Below, one piece after another: positions 11,381 through 21,332 of a stretch of 64,000 nt of DNA (position 1 is its first letter; every line of letters starts with the position of its first letter). Source of the stretch: Enterobacter pseudoroggenkampii (GTDB lineage Bacteria; Pseudomonadota; Gammaproteobacteria; Enterobacterales; Enterobacteriaceae); the NCBI RefSeq assembly GCF_026420145.1, contig NZ_JAPMLV010000005.1, positions 1 through 64,000 on the forward strand. Reading direction: 5' to 3'. Position numbers and translations under genes: made by a program. The notes under the pieces were generated by a model. The model was not told the origin of the DNA. It worked only from the letters and a program-made list of their open reading frames with translations, and made no database searches.

Positions 11381-14300
11381 TCAGGACTGATTAAATTTAA
11401 ACAACGGCAGCAGGTAGCGCTGCGCCTCTTCCGTGATAGCCTCGAAGTACTCTGGCTCAAGGGTTCGCCATAAGCGCTGATACCAGACATCTTCACCTTC
11501 GCCACGCACCATCATGTTGCCTTCATAGGCCTGCATAAATTTACTGCGTGCTTTCTGCAGCGAAGCCTCATCCGTTAACATCGCATCATTCTGCGCGTCA
11601 TAACAGGCTTTTATCCACGCCCCGCCACTTTCCGGCAGTAACAGGAGCGGTTTGTTCATTCCCTGACGGTAGCCCTCAATGTACAAAGAGAGATAACCTA
11701 ACGCCTGCTCGGCTTCCATCGGCGGGAAGCGCCATTCGCCCTCTTTGCGCACGAAAATCCGGCTTTCGCCTTTATGCCCACCCGCACTGTAGACAAGATG
11801 TTCCAGCCAGAGTTGCAATCCCTGCGAAACGCTCAGCATGGAGGGCCGCCAGCGCAGCAGCCCGTCCGGCTGAACCTGGGTTAACCAGCCCGTGAGCTGT
11901 ACCCCGTTGCAGTTGAGATCGATTTCAATACTTTTCCCCGGCTGTCGGCACGCTCTCACGCGCTCCGCCAGAGCGGTCATCTCCTGGCACTGCGCCTCCC
12001 AGACAATTTCCCCGAACGCGCCGTAGGGCAGCTGACCCGCAGCGCGGTAGCGACGGTAAAGCTTGTCCGCATCTTCCTCTTCAACCAGCGCATTCAGCAG
12101 CTGCAGGTTTAACTGGTAGCGTTCCAGACCTTCCAGCGTAAACGGCTCTGCCTCAGGAATTTCGCTCTCTTCAGAGCGGAAGTTGACCTGCAGTCGTTGC
12201 TGAAAGAAGGCGCGCACCGGATGCGCCCAAAACCGCTGAAGCTGTTCGAAGGTCAGAGTGTCGATTGGGCGCGGATCAAGTTCCTGAATGAAATCGGTAT
12301 GCGCACTTCCCTCTTTTTTCGCCGCCGGTAGCCACTCCTGTGCATAGCTCTGGCGCTCGCTGGCAATATAGTTCACCGGATCAAACGGCATGCGGCTGTG
12401 GAAACAGGTGATATGGGCTTTCACCCTCTGCTCGCTTTCATCGCAGTTGCGCGCTTCATCTCCCGGCAGGTAGTGGCTCTGGCCGATATAGTCCACCAGC
12501 TCCTGCACCAGTACAGAAGGGAAACGCTCGCTGTTGTCCTGAATGGAACGACCGATATAGCTGATATAGAGCTTACTCTGAGCGGAAATGAGCGCTTCAA
12601 GGAAGAGGTAGCGGTCATCATCACGGCGGCTACGATCGCCCCGTTTTGGGTTTGCGCTCATCAGGTCGAACCCCAGCGGCGGCAGCGCGCGCGGATACAC
12701 ACCGTCGTTCATGCCAAGCAGGCAGACCACCCTGAACGGGATAGAGCGCATGGGCATCAGGGTGCAGATATTGACAGGCCCCGCCAGGAAACGCTGGCTG
12801 ATTCGCTCCTGGTCAAGCCGCTGCGTCAGCTCATCCCGCAACAGCGACAGCGGGATGGCCTCCTGATAGTGGGAATTCACGCCTTCGTCGATGATTGCCT
12901 GCCACTGGGTTTCAATGAGCGCCATGGCCGCTTCGGTGTCATTGTCCGGCAGGAAGAAATCATTAAGCAACGCCCTGCAAACCGGGAGCCATTCTTCAAG
13001 TGGACGCGGCTGCAACAGCGCATATCGCCAGCGGTTAAGCTGCATTAATAGCGACGCTAAATGCCCCACCAGTTCAGCAATTAACCCGCTGGACTCATCG
13101 TAAGGCAGCACCTCATTCCACTCGCCCTGGCTGCTCTCCATGGCGTAGCCCAGCAGCATACGCGTCAGGCCAAATCGCCAGGTGTGCTGCCCGGTTGGGG
13201 GAAGCTCGAACTCCTGAACGTTATCGTCATCGATCCCCCAGCGAACGCCAGACTCATTCACCCACTGACGAAGGTAGCGCAGGCCCTCTTCATTGATGTT
13301 GAAGCGTGCAGCCAGCACGGGAACATCCAGCAATGCCAGGACATCTTCGGAGATAAACCGGCTATCCGGCAGTGACAGAAGAGTGATAAACGCCTGCAAT
13401 ACCGGATGCGACTGACGGGCACGACGGTCAGAGATCGCGTAAGGCAGGTATCGCTCGCCCGTCGCGCTGCCAAAGACGGCCTGAATAAAGGGACTGTAGC
13501 TGTCGATATCCGCCACCATCACCACGATATCGCGTGGCGTCAGATCGGGGTTCTCCTGCAGCATCGCCAGCAACTGGTCGTGAAGCACTTCGACCTCACG
13601 CTGCGGGCTGTGGCAAACGTGGATCGTGACGCTGCGATCGTCAGGATCCAGTTTTCGCTTATTATCGCTGCGTTCGAACTCGTTCGCCGTCACGCCCATG
13701 ACGGCACGGTTTTCCAGATCCAGAATATCTAACTGAATATTATGCAGCAGGCTGTCCGGGGCGATCTCAACAAAGGCATCCACGTCACCTTCCCCTGAGG
13801 ACGTGATGTCTGAAAGCATATGAATGTAGTCACGCCCCAGCTTTCCCCATGAGGCAAGCAGCGGATTGGGCAGGTTCTGGATACCGTCTTCATCGAAAAG
13901 CTGCCCGGCAGTGGAGCCATCTTTAAACAGCGGGACGGCACGTTCTTCAAAAAGGCGCTTTCTTTGGCGGCTCACCAGCCGGGCAAGCCAGCGTTCGTCG
14001 AGGATATCCCCCCAGTATTGTCGGCATGGGTTGGTAAACAAAATATGAATATCAATATGTTTACCCAGCGCATTCAACGCCTTTAGATAGACAGGGGGTA
14101 ATGCGGATATTCCGCAGATAAAAACGCGTGACGGCAGTCGGGCCGGGCGCTCCGACGCATTTTCAAGTATCGAGATAAACCGCTCGTAGAGATTGGCACG
14201 GTGCCACTTAGGCTGGCCCAGTTTCTCCGTATGCTCTACCAGCGCTTTCCACAGCGGGGCCTGCCATATTTGCGCCTCCGGCAGGCCTTCAACCAACTCG

Positions 14301-14755
14301 CCCGCTTCCCAACGAATTAACCAGTCAGAACGGTAAACAAGGTATTGGTCATAAAGATCGGCGGTGCGCGATGCCAGCTGGAAAAGCTTCCGCTTGTCGG
14401 TATCGTCATTGAGGTAGTGGCGCAGCATGGTGAATTCATCACGCTGCAGCATGTCCGGCAGCAGCGCCATCAGCTTCCAGCTCATGGCCTGTTTGTTGAA
14501 GGCGCTCTGCTCCGGGATATCCGGCAACACGCGGACAAACATCTCCCAGATAAAGCTCGCGGGCAGCGGGAAATCAATATTCGCGGCTATGCCAAATTTA
14601 CGGGAAAGCGACATTTGCAGCCACTGTGCCATACCGGTGCTCTGCACCAGCACCATTTCAGGCTCAAAAGGATCGTCAAGCCGCTCGCGCTCAACGATAA
14701 ACTCCATCAGTGCTTCCAGCACATCCAGACGATTTGAGTGGTAGACCCTTAACAT
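11381..14755 (-). CDS. recC: Exodeoxyribonuclease V subunit gamma (RecC)
   Basis: Chi-recognition and scaffold subunit of RecBCD; 1124 aa (E. coli 1122). RecC is a nuclease- and ATPase-dead relative of SF1 helicases, and no intact Walker A is seen. Identity is clear from the N-terminal MLRVYHSNRLDVLEALMEF and the LCLLGMNDGVYPR-like region (VVCLLGMNDGVYPR) in the centre. It lies 12 bases after ppdC and 140 bases before ptrA. The ptrA-recB-recD genes follow on the same strand. Confidence 0.98.
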   Translation of the reverse strand: MLRVYHSNRLDVLEALMEFIVERERLDDPFEPEMVLVQSTGMAQWLQMSLSRKFGIAANIDFPLPASFIWEMFVRVLPDIPEQSAFNKQAMSWKLMALLPDMLQRDEFTMLRHYLNDDTDKRKLFQLASRTADLYDQYLVYRSDWLIRWEAGELVEGLPEAQIWQAPLWKALVEHTEKLGQPKWHRANLYERFISILENASERPARLPSRVFICGISALPPVYLKALNALGKHIDIHILFTNPCRQYWGDILDERWLARLVSRQRKRLFEERAVPLFKDGSTAGQLFDEDGIQNLPNPLLASWGKLGRDYIHMLSDITSSGEGDVDAFVEIAPDSLLHNIQLDILDLENRAVMGVTANEFERSDNKRKLDPDDRSVTIHVCHSPQREVEVLHDQLLAMLQENPDLTPRDIVVMVADIDSYSPFIQAVFGSATGERYLPYAISDRRARQSHPVLQAFITLLSLPDSRFISEDVLALLDVPVLAARFNINEEGLRYLRQWVNESGVRWGIDDDNVQEFELPPTGQHTWRFGLTRMLLGYAMESSQGEWNEVLPYDESSGLIAELVGHLASLLMQLNRWRYALLQPRPLEEWLPVCRALLNDFFLPDNDTEAAMALIETQWQAIIDEGVNSHYQEAIPLSLLRDELTQRLDQERISQRFLAGPVNICTLMPMRSIPFRVVCLLGMNDGVYPRALPPLGFDLMSANPKRGDRSRRDDDRYLFLEALISAQSKLYISYIGRSIQDNSERFPSVLVQELVDYIGQSHYLPGDEARNCDESEQRVKAHITCFHSRMPFDPVNYIASERQSYAQEWLPAAKKEGSAHTDFIQELDPRPIDTLTFEQLQRFWAHPVRAFFQQRLQVNFRSEESEIPEAEPFTLEGLERYQLNLQLLNALVEEEDADKLYRRYRAAGQLPYGAFGEIVWEAQCQEMTALAERVRACRQPGKSIEIDLNCNGVQLTGWLTQVQPDGLLRWRPSMLSVSQGLQLWLEHLVYSAGGHKGESRIFVRKEGEWRFPPMEAEQALGYLSLYIEGYRQGMNKPLLLLPESGGAWIKACYDAQNDAMLTDEASLQKARSKFMQAYEGNMMVRGEGEDVWYQRLWRTLEPEYFEAITEEAQRYLLPLFKFNQS

Positions 14756-14767
14756 AGACGCTCCCGA

Positions 14768-15091
14768 CTACTGGCTAACCGGGCAATGCAGACGCGTTAT
14801 CTCACCGCGCCGCCCCAGAGGAGAAATTAGTGTAACCGTGATGCTGACACATCCTGCGAGCGTTGTCTGCCCCCGACTGGCCTGCCAGCCTGCGGGGAGA
14901 ACTTTTGTTGAGAGCTGAGACTGATTCCAGGCATGGTGCCAGAGCTGGCGATACTGGTTAAACACGCTAAACCGCGCCGCCAGCGCCCGGTGATAACCCG
15001 ACAGAGCCGTCACGACGATCACCAGCAGCATCATCGCCAGCAGGACCTCCACCATGCTAAACCCTTTTTCTCGGCTCACGGCAGCTGACAT
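14768..15091 (-). CDS. ppdC: Prepilin peptidase-dependent protein C (minor pseudopilin)
   Basis: Type IV pilin-like protein with a class III leader: MSAAVSREKG, then FSMVEVLLAMMLLVIVV, the conserved N-methylated helix with Glu at +5. I chose the internal ATG at 15091 because AAAGGAG lies about 7 bases upstream and the product is 107 aa, the E. coli PpdC length; the upstream ATG at 15115 lies deep inside ygdB. It overlaps the end of ygdB by 16 bases. Its role in E. coli is cryptic, probably a minor pseudopilin. Confidence 0.9.
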   Translation of the reverse strand: MSAAVSREKGFSMVEVLLAMMLLVIVVTALSGYHRALAARFSVFNQYRQLWHHAWNQSQLSTKVLPAGWQASRGQTTLAGCVSITVTLISPLGRRGEITRLHCPVSQ

Positions 15092-15477
15092 AACGCGCTC
15101 TCCTTTAGTGGACAAAAATCACTCCAGCCGTGAGGCGAAAAGCGAATTTTCCCGTCGACAATCTCTCCTGCGCGCCAGAGCAGCAGGTCACTGTCTCCGG
15201 CAATCAGCAGCACACGCGCCTCACTCAGCTGGCGCAAACAGACTCGCCACGCCGATGTCTTTTTGCACTGAACCTGCAGCTCTGATGACCAGCCCTGAAC
15301 CCGTCCCCACTCAAGCGCGGACTGTACCTTCGCCTGCTGCTGAAGCGAGCGGCTCTCGCCGCCAACGAGCGCGCTAAATGTTGTCAGCTGCTGATTGAGA
15401 CCCGACAGGATCAGGGTACCGAGCACCAGTAAAAGCAGAACCAGGGCCAGTGAAGACATTCCGCGTTGACGATTCAC
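15076..15477 (-). CDS. ygdB: YgdB, DUF2509 pseudopilin-like protein
   Basis: 133 aa (E. coli YgdB 135). The N-terminus QRG-MSSLALVLLLLVLG is a prepilin-type cleavage region and hydrophobic helix. It lacks the usual Glu at +5, as do GspK-like pilins that cap the pseudopilus tip. It overlaps ppdB by 4 bases at its start and ppdC by 16 at its end, consistent with one transcript encoding a four-protein minor pilin set. Its function is unknown. Confidence 0.9.
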   Translation of the reverse strand: MNRQRGMSSLALVLLLLVLGTLILSGLNQQLTTFSALVGGESRSLQQQAKVQSALEWGRVQGWSSELQVQCKKTSAWRVCLRQLSEARVLLIAGDSDLLLWRAGEIVDGKIRFSPHGWSDFCPLKESALCQLP

Positions 15478-16028
15478 AGGTTGTACCCCGTGACCGTATA
15501 CGAAGCCTCCCAGGGCTCTCCCTGCCCGCCTTTACGCATCGCGGCCAGTTCGATATTTACCTCTGGCGCAAAACCGGCATGTTCAACTTTGCTCACCACA
15601 AAGCGCGTGATTACCAGCCTGTCCGGGTCCGTGAGCTTTTCCCACCCTTTTCCTTCACACGACGTCGCCCCACGCTGGGTTTCCAGCGCGCCGGATTCCA
15701 GACGAAAACCGGTGCTGTCATTTTCTGATGCGCTGCTATCCCAGTTGCCGTTACTGTTGGCATCCCACCGTACAATGACGCAGCCTCCAAGCCTCGCGGT
15801 CACCAGCGCCTGTCCCTGACAGTTTCCCGCGCAGTACCCCGCACGCTGAAGCCGTTTGCCCAGGGCAAACAGGTGTTGCCAGACCTCTTCCTCCAGCTCT
15901 CTCTGGCCGGATTGCAGTAAGACTGCCCGCTGCAAGCCGGGTAAAAAACGCGACGCGCTTATCAGCAAAAGGCTGCTCATCGCCGTGGCAATCAGCACTT
16001 CAGTCAGTGAGAAACCGCGCTGCCTCAT
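15474..16028 (-). CDS. ppdB: Prepilin peptidase-dependent protein B (minor pseudopilin)
   Basis: About 184 aa with leader MRQRG then FSLTEVLIATAMSSLLL (Glu at +5). Two ATGs compete. The one at 16028 has GGGAGG about 9 bases upstream and overlaps the ppdA stop as TGATG; the one at 16034 would leave only 3 bases. The internal DANSNGNWD stretch is an acidic, calcium-site-like motif conserved in PpdB. Second gene of the ppdA-ppdB-ygdB-ppdC operon. Confidence 0.9.
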   Translation of the reverse strand: MRQRGFSLTEVLIATAMSSLLLISASRFLPGLQRAVLLQSGQRELEEEVWQHLFALGKRLQRAGYCAGNCQGQALVTARLGGCVIVRWDANSNGNWDSSASENDSTGFRLESGALETQRGATSCEGKGWEKLTDPDRLVITRFVVSKVEHAGFAPEVNIELAAMRKGGQGEPWEASYTVTGYNL

Positions 16029-16489
16029 CAACATGAACCTCCCTCAGAGACCTGACACATCCTGATGCGTCCTCCATTTGAGACAATAATCAGCCATGCT
16101 CCGGCACGGCTTTGAACGCGTATCCGCCCTGCCCACGCTGTATCCCTTAATCCATAAAACCCCAGCGACGGCGTGACCTCACTGACCTCGACCTCAGGCC
16201 AGGGCGGAATCAGCACAAAGGGACTTTCCTTCTTACAGCCCTGCACGGCAGAGCTCACCAGACAGTCCCCGCCTCCCACCCGCTGAAGGGTAATAAGATG
16301 GTCGCTGTTGTGCCGGTTGGCATGGTTGCGCAGAAACAGCAGGTAATCTCGCACCTGACTGGCGGTATGCCACAGCCGCTGCTGTCGTTGCCAGCTGTCC
16401 CAGCCGTACAGACCTGAGGCGCTGAGGATAACGACAAGCGAAACGGCGACAAGCGTTTCGATAAACGTAAAACCGTTCTCTTTTTTCAT
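16028..16489 (-). CDS. ppdA: Prepilin peptidase-dependent protein A (minor pseudopilin)
   Basis: 153 aa (E. coli 156). The leader MKKENG is followed by FTFIETLVAVSLVVILS with Glu at +5, so a prepilin peptidase such as PppA/GspO would process it. Three cysteine-containing segments in the C-terminal half (GGDCLVSSAVQGCKK and the CQVSEGGSC tail) suggest disulfides. First gene of the four-gene pseudopilin operon. No pilus assembly ATPase or prepilin peptidase is encoded nearby. Confidence 0.9.
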   Translation of the reverse strand: MKKENGFTFIETLVAVSLVVILSASGLYGWDSWQRQQRLWHTASQVRDYLLFLRNHANRHNSDHLITLQRVGGGDCLVSSAVQGCKKESPFVLIPPWPEVEVSEVTPSLGFYGLRDTAWAGRIRVQSRAGAWLIIVSNGGRIRMCQVSEGGSC

Positions 16490-16624
16490 ACCGGGAGTGT
16501 GGCGAAGCGCCGTGAAGATGACGAGCGACGGATCCTCGTTTTACGAGGTGTTGTCCGGAGAATTGGGAGAGTTGCAGCGCGTTGCACGCTTTCTGGATAG
16601 CGCCTCGGGAAACGGAATAAAGGC

Positions 16625-16654
16625 GAAAAAAACCGGCGCTAAATAGCACCGGTT
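16625..16654 (-). terminator. thyA: Intrinsic terminator of thyA
   Basis: Read on the minus strand: ACCGGTGC, a 6-nt loop, GCGCCGGT, then at least six T. It lies just after the thyA stop and before ppdA, separating the two transcripts. Confidence 0.85.
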
Positions 16655-16672
16655 GTGTCACGCTTTATCGCA

Positions 16673-17467
16673 TCAGATAGCGACGGGCGCTTTGATGCCC
16701 GGATGTGGGTCGTAGCCCTCAATCTCGAAATCATCAAAGCGGTAGTCGAAGATTGATGCCGGTTTGCGTTTGATAATCAGCTTCGGCAGCGCACGCGGTT
16801 CGCGGGTCAGCTGGAGATGCGTCTGTTCCATATGGTTGCTGTAAAGATGGGTATCCCCACCGGTCCAGACAAAATCACCCACTTCCAGGTCGCACTGCTG
16901 CGCCATCATGTGAACTAACAGCGCATAGCTGGCAATGTTAAACGGCAGGCCGAGGAACACGTCACAGGAGCGCTGGTAGAGCTGGCAGGAAAGCTTTCCA
17001 TCCGCCACATAGAACTGGAAGAACGCGTGGCACGGTGCCAGCGCCATTTTATCCAGCTCGCCGACGTTCCAGGCGGAAACAATGATTCGGCGCGAGTCCG
17101 GATCGTTTTTCAGCTGGTTCATCACGGTGGTGATCTGGTCAATATGGCGGCCATCAGGCGTTGGCCATGCGCGCCACTGCTTACCGTAAACCGGGCCCAG
17201 GTTGCCGTTTTCATCTGCCCACTCGTCCCAGATTGAGACGTTATTTTCGTGCAGATACGCAACGTTGGTATCACCTTGCAGGAACCAGAGCAGTTCATGA
17301 ATGATCGAGCGCAGGTGGCAGCGCTTTGTCGTCACCAGCGGGAAGCCTTCTTGCAGATTGAAGCGCATCTGGTGGCCAAAAATGGAGAGCGTACCGGTAC
17401 CGGTGCGGTCGTTTTTCGGCGTGCCCTCATCGAGCACTTTTTTCATCAATTCAAGATACTGTTTCAT
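16673..17467 (-). CDS. thyA: Thymidylate synthase
   Basis: Converts dUMP to dTMP with methylene-tetrahydrofolate. 264 aa, exactly the E. coli length. The catalytic cysteine is in [13 protein letters not shown], with [12 protein letters not shown] dUMP-binding residues and the conserved C-terminal APVAI tail that closes on substrate. It lies 6 bases after lgt, and its ribosome site TGAGGAACC overlaps the end of lgt, so lgt-thyA are co-transcribed and coupled. Confidence 0.99.
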   Translation of the reverse strand: MKQYLELMKKVLDEGTPKNDRTGTGTLSIFGHQMRFNLQEGFPLVTTKRCHLRSIIHELLWFLQGDTNVAYLHENNVSIWDEWADENGNLGPVYGKQWRAWPTPDGRHIDQITTVMNQLKNDPDSRRIIVSAWNVGELDKMALAPCHAFFQFYVADGKLSCQLYQRSCDVFLGLPFNIASYALLVHMMAQQCDLEVGDFVWTGGDTHLYSNHMEQTHLQLTREPRALPKLIIKRKPASIFDYRFDDFEIEGYDPHPGIKAPVAI

Positions 17468-17473
17468 GGTTCC

Positions 17474-18349
17474 TCAGGAAATTTGTTGCTGTGGACGACG
17501 ACGATACGCCCAAATCATCATAATGGCACCCGCGACAATCATCGGAATGGAGAGGATCTGCCCCATGCTGATGTACTGTACCCACTCGCCGGTAAACTGT
17601 GCGTCAGGCTGGCGGAAGAATTCGACGATGATGCGGAACGCGCCATAGCCAATCAGGAACAGCCCGGAAACAGCCCCCATCGGGCGCGGCTTGCGAATAA
17701 ACAGGTTGAGGATGATAAACAGCACCACGCCTTCCAGCGCCAGCTCATACAGCTGAGACATATGGCGCGGCAGAACGCCGTATGTATCGAAAATGGACTG
17801 CCACTCCGGATGCGATGGCAGCAGCGCGATATCTTCTGCGCGGGAGCCCGGGAAGAGCATCGTGTACGGCACGCTCGGGTCGACGCGGCCCCACAGTTCA
17901 CCGTTGATAAAGTTGCCCAGACGACCAGCGCCGAGACCAAACGGGATCAGCGGTGCGATAAAATCTGAAACCTGGAAGAAGTTGCGTTTGGTGCGTTTGG
18001 CAAAAATCACCATCACCAGGATCACCCCAATCAGGCCGCCGTGGAAGGACATGCCGCCGTCCCAGACGCGGAACAGATAGAGCGGATCGTTCAGGAATAC
18101 CGGGAAGTTATAGAACAGCACATACCCGATACGACCACCGAGGAACACGCCGAGGAAGCCCGCATACAGCAGGTTTTCAACTTCGTTTTTGGTCCAGCCG
18201 CTGCCCGGACGGCTGGCGCGACGGCCAGCGAGCCACATGGCAAAAATGAAGCCCACCAGGTACATCAGACCGTACCAGTGAAGCGAAACAGGTCCTACTG
18301 AGAAAATGACCGGATCAAATTCCGGAAAATGCAGATAACCACTGTTCAT
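17474..18349 (-). CDS. lgt: Phosphatidylglycerol-prolipoprotein diacylglyceryl transferase
   Basis: Inner-membrane enzyme that attaches diacylglycerol to the lipobox cysteine, the first step of lipoprotein maturation. 291 aa, as in E. coli, with about seven membrane segments. The HGGLIG motif (essential His) and the Lgt signature [14 protein letters not shown] are intact. Lipoprotein substrates in this window include YgdR and ActS. First gene of lgt-thyA. Confidence 0.99.
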   Translation of the reverse strand: MNSGYLHFPEFDPVIFSVGPVSLHWYGLMYLVGFIFAMWLAGRRASRPGSGWTKNEVENLLYAGFLGVFLGGRIGYVLFYNFPVFLNDPLYLFRVWDGGMSFHGGLIGVILVMVIFAKRTKRNFFQVSDFIAPLIPFGLGAGRLGNFINGELWGRVDPSVPYTMLFPGSRAEDIALLPSHPEWQSIFDTYGVLPRHMSQLYELALEGVVLFIILNLFIRKPRPMGAVSGLFLIGYGAFRIIVEFFRQPDAQFTGEWVQYISMGQILSIPMIVAGAIMMIWAYRRRPQQQIS

Positions 18350-18506
18350 CTGTCACCACAAGATGTTGTTATTCCGCTGAAAGTGGACAGCGGTAGAAAT
18401 GCGATTCTGCTGTAAGCAGAGGCTCCAAAGTTGCGAATCATAGCACAAGGCGGGCGCGGAGGATGCGCCAGAGATGTAAAAGATGTGTATAGGGTTTTAT
18501 GCGCGC

Positions 18507-18533
18507 TGGCGCCCTCACCCACAGGGAGAGGGC
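18507..18533. repeat. REP-like GC-rich palindrome (copy 1)
   Basis: GCCCTCACCCACAGGGAGAGGGC: arms GCCCTC/GAGGGC with an inner CCC/GGG. Its reverse complement shares the core CCCTCTCCCTGTGGG with the element at 24270-24306. It lies 10 bases past the ptsP stop, a typical place for REP/BIME units, and may also act as the ptsP terminator. Confidence 0.6.
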
Positions 18534-18542
18534 GAAAAACGA

Positions 18543-20789
18543 TTAGCGGCCGCCGCGGATCAGACCGCCCATACCGCGTCGTTCCATAAACGCCGCGACC
18601 TGGTGGCGGACTTCCGTTGCCAGCTGCGCCTCAAGGCTGCGTTCAGCCAGCTCGCGGGCATCATTGATGTCGATATGCCGCAGCAGGTATTTCACGCGGG
18701 CGACGGCGCGACCGTTCATCGACAGATGGCGGAATCCCAGACCAATCAGGATCGCAACACACATTGAATCCCCGGCCATTTCACCGCACAGGCGTAAATC
18801 AATACCGTACTGCTCCGCTTCACGGGCGATCATCGCTAACGCGCGAATAATCGCCGGATGCAGGCTGTCGTAGATACTGGCGACGCGAGTATTGTTACGG
18901 TCGACGGCCAGGATATATTGCGTCAGGTCGTTCGTGCCGACAGAGATAAAATCAACACGGTTTGCCAGCTGCGGCAGCATAAAGACCATAGACGGCACTT
19001 CAAGCATCACCCCAATCCGCGGTTTCGGGATCGCATAGCCGATCATCTCTTCCACTTCGCGGCCAGCACGTTCGATCAGCCGCCGGGACTCGTCGATCTC
19101 ATCGATGCTGGTGACCATCGGCAGCAGGATGCTGAGATTGCCCGTCGCCGCGTTGGCGCGCAGCATCGCACGAACCTGGATCAGGAAGATCTCCGGCTGA
19201 TCGAGCGTAATGCGGATCCCACGCCAGCCCAGGCACGGGTTTTCTTCGCTGATCGGCATATAGGGCAGCTGTTTATCCGCCCCGACATCCAGGGTACGCA
19301 GGGTGACAGGTTTGTCGTTAAACATCTGCAGCATCCCCTGATACTGTGCCACCTGCTCCTCTTCGGAGGGGAAACCACTCTGCAGCATGAACGGGATTTC
19401 AGTACGGTATAGGCCAATACCGTCGATGCGGCTGCCAAGCTTTTCTTCATGTTCAGGGCTTAAACCGGCGTTGAGCATGACTTTGATCCGCTCACCGCTC
19501 TTCAGCTGTGCGGGCAGGTTAACGTCATCTTCCGCCAGCTTGCTTAATTCATTCTCTTCGCTGATAAGACGCTGGTACTCCTGGAGCAGAACCGGCTCAG
19601 GATCGACCAGCAGCTCACCGCGATAGCCGTCGACCACCAGCGTACGTCGGTGCAGTACCGACGGCTGAATGTCCGCCCCCATAACGGTAGGGATACCCAG
19701 CGCGCGCACCATAATGGCGGCGTGTGAGTTGGCGGCACCATCACGCACCACCACACCGGCCAGCCTGTCCTGGGGCAGTTCAGCCAGCGTCGTTGCCGAA
19801 AGTTCGTCGGCGACCAGAACAAACCGTTTTGGCCAGGCATTCGGGCCCTGAATGGTGTCATCAAGATGGAACAGCAGGCGCTGCCCCAGCGCGCGCAGAT
19901 CCCCTGCCCGCTCTTTCAGGTAACCGTCGGTCAGTGCTGCAAACTGGTCGGCAAATTTTTCGATGACCTTCTTAACCGCCCACTCGGCAACCGAGCCTTT
20001 ATCCACTTCCGCAAAAAGCTCACGACGCAGACGCGCATCGGAGAGCAGGTGCGAATAGAGGTCGAAGATGGCCGCCGTCTCTTTTTGCGCGCCTGCGGCA
20101 AAGCGCTTGCTGTAACGACGAAATTCATTCGCCGCCTCTTCCAGCGCGGCGGTGAGACGCTCGCGCTCAAGGGCTTCATCAAGCGTTGAGGCTTCGTAAA
20201 CCTGCTCCATCAGCGGCAGCGTAGCGTCCATCCAGCCTTCCGCTATCGCCACGCCTGGCGATGCCGGAAGGGCACGAATGCGCGTATGGCGATACTGACC
20301 AAAAAGCGCGGCAAGCTGGGACTGAGAGAGGATCGCCGCCATCTGCGTGGCCAGCGTGACGAGGAAAGACTCCTCGCTTTCGTCGTACTGACGTAGCTCA
20401 CGCTGCTGGACGACCAGCACGCCGAGCAGCTGGCGACGCTGAATGATCGGCACGCCAAGGAAAGCGCGGAAGCGCTCTTCTTTTACGGAAGGGATGTACT
20501 TAAAGCTGGGGTGTTTTTGTGCGTCAGCAAGGTTGATGGGTTCAGCCAGCCGCCCGACCAGACCCACGATACCTTCATCAAATGCGAGCGTTACGGTGCG
20601 TCCGCGTGGTTTTTTCAAACCACGGGTTGCCATCAGGTAATAACAGCGCCGATCGTGGTCGGCCAGATACACCGAACAGACCTCGGTTTCCATCGCAAGA
20701 CAGATGTCGGTGACCAGAATATTCAGCGCCTCGTTCAGACGCGGCGCGCTGGCCACCTTCTCGACTATTTCTCGCAAGCGGGTGAGCAT
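18543..20789 (-). CDS. ptsP: Phosphoenolpyruvate-protein phosphotransferase PtsP (EI-Ntr)
   Basis: First enzyme of the nitrogen-related PTS; it autophosphorylates from PEP and passes phosphate to NPr. 748 aa, as in E. coli. An N-terminal GAF domain (about 1-165, senses glutamine and alpha-ketoglutarate in E. coli) precedes the EI core. The phospho-histidine motif is GAANSHAAIMVRALG, and the PEP-binding C-terminus contains RLCGEMAGD with the active-site Cys. It lies 12 bases after rppH on the same strand, so the two form an operon. Confidence 0.98.
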   Translation of the reverse strand: MLTRLREIVEKVASAPRLNEALNILVTDICLAMETEVCSVYLADHDRRCYYLMATRGLKKPRGRTVTLAFDEGIVGLVGRLAEPINLADAQKHPSFKYIPSVKEERFRAFLGVPIIQRRQLLGVLVVQQRELRQYDESEESFLVTLATQMAAILSQSQLAALFGQYRHTRIRALPASPGVAIAEGWMDATLPLMEQVYEASTLDEALERERLTAALEEAANEFRRYSKRFAAGAQKETAAIFDLYSHLLSDARLRRELFAEVDKGSVAEWAVKKVIEKFADQFAALTDGYLKERAGDLRALGQRLLFHLDDTIQGPNAWPKRFVLVADELSATTLAELPQDRLAGVVVRDGAANSHAAIMVRALGIPTVMGADIQPSVLHRRTLVVDGYRGELLVDPEPVLLQEYQRLISEENELSKLAEDDVNLPAQLKSGERIKVMLNAGLSPEHEEKLGSRIDGIGLYRTEIPFMLQSGFPSEEEQVAQYQGMLQMFNDKPVTLRTLDVGADKQLPYMPISEENPCLGWRGIRITLDQPEIFLIQVRAMLRANAATGNLSILLPMVTSIDEIDESRRLIERAGREVEEMIGYAIPKPRIGVMLEVPSMVFMLPQLANRVDFISVGTNDLTQYILAVDRNNTRVASIYDSLHPAIIRALAMIAREAEQYGIDLRLCGEMAGDSMCVAILIGLGFRHLSMNGRAVARVKYLLRHIDINDARELAERSLEAQLATEVRHQVAAFMERRGMGGLIRGGR

Positions 20790-20801
20790 GATTTGCGTAG
20801 C

Positions 20802-21332
20802 TTAACCTCTTTTACGTCGCCAGGCAGGTGCGCTCTGCGGCTTAGGCGGGATCTCCTGAAGCTGCATTACCACACTTGCAAACTCTTTCATCACCCTACG
20901 GTAAACATCGCGTTTAAATGACACGACCTGACGAACAGGATACCAATAGCTCACCCAGCGCCAGCCATCGAACTCCGGCGTACTGCTGGTTTGCATATTG
21001 ATGTCTGAATCGTTGCCCACCAACTGCAACAGAAACCACTTCTGTTTCTGGCCGATACAAACCGGCTTTGTGTCCCAACGCACCAAACGTTTCGGTAACT
21101 TGTAACGCAACCAGTTGCGGGTCGAAGCCAGGATGCGAACATCTTTTCGGCTTAAACCGACCTCTTCAAAAAGCTCCCGGTACATCGCTTGTTCTGGGGA
21201 CTCTCCCGGATTGATCCCGCCTTGCGGGAACTGCCAGGAGTGCTGACCATATCGCCGGGCCCACATTACCTGGCCCTGACGATTACAAATTACTATTCCT
21301 ACGTTCGGGCGGTAGCCATCGTCATCAATCAC
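20802..21332 (-). CDS. rppH: RNA 5'-pyrophosphohydrolase RppH
   Basis: Nudix hydrolase that removes pyrophosphate from 5' ends of mRNA, triggering RNase E decay. 176 aa, as in E. coli. The Nudix box is [23 protein letters not shown] with the metal-binding REL-EE core. First gene of rppH-ptsP. Its upstream region is the long DnaA-box-rich spacer shared with mutH. Confidence 0.98.
   Translation of the reverse strand: MIDDDGYRPNVGIVICNRQGQVMWARRYGQHSWQFPQGGINPGESPEQAMYRELFEEVGLSRKDVRILASTRNWLRYKLPKRLVRWDTKPVCIGQKQKWFLLQLVGNDSDINMQTSSTPEFDGWRWVSYWYPVRQVVSFKRDVYRRVMKEFASVVMQLQEIPPKPQSAPAWRRKRG

Noticed and set aside
16028..16034. ppdB start at 16034
   Set aside because: Only 3 bases from GGGAGG; the ATG at 16028 has better spacing and overlaps the ppdA stop.
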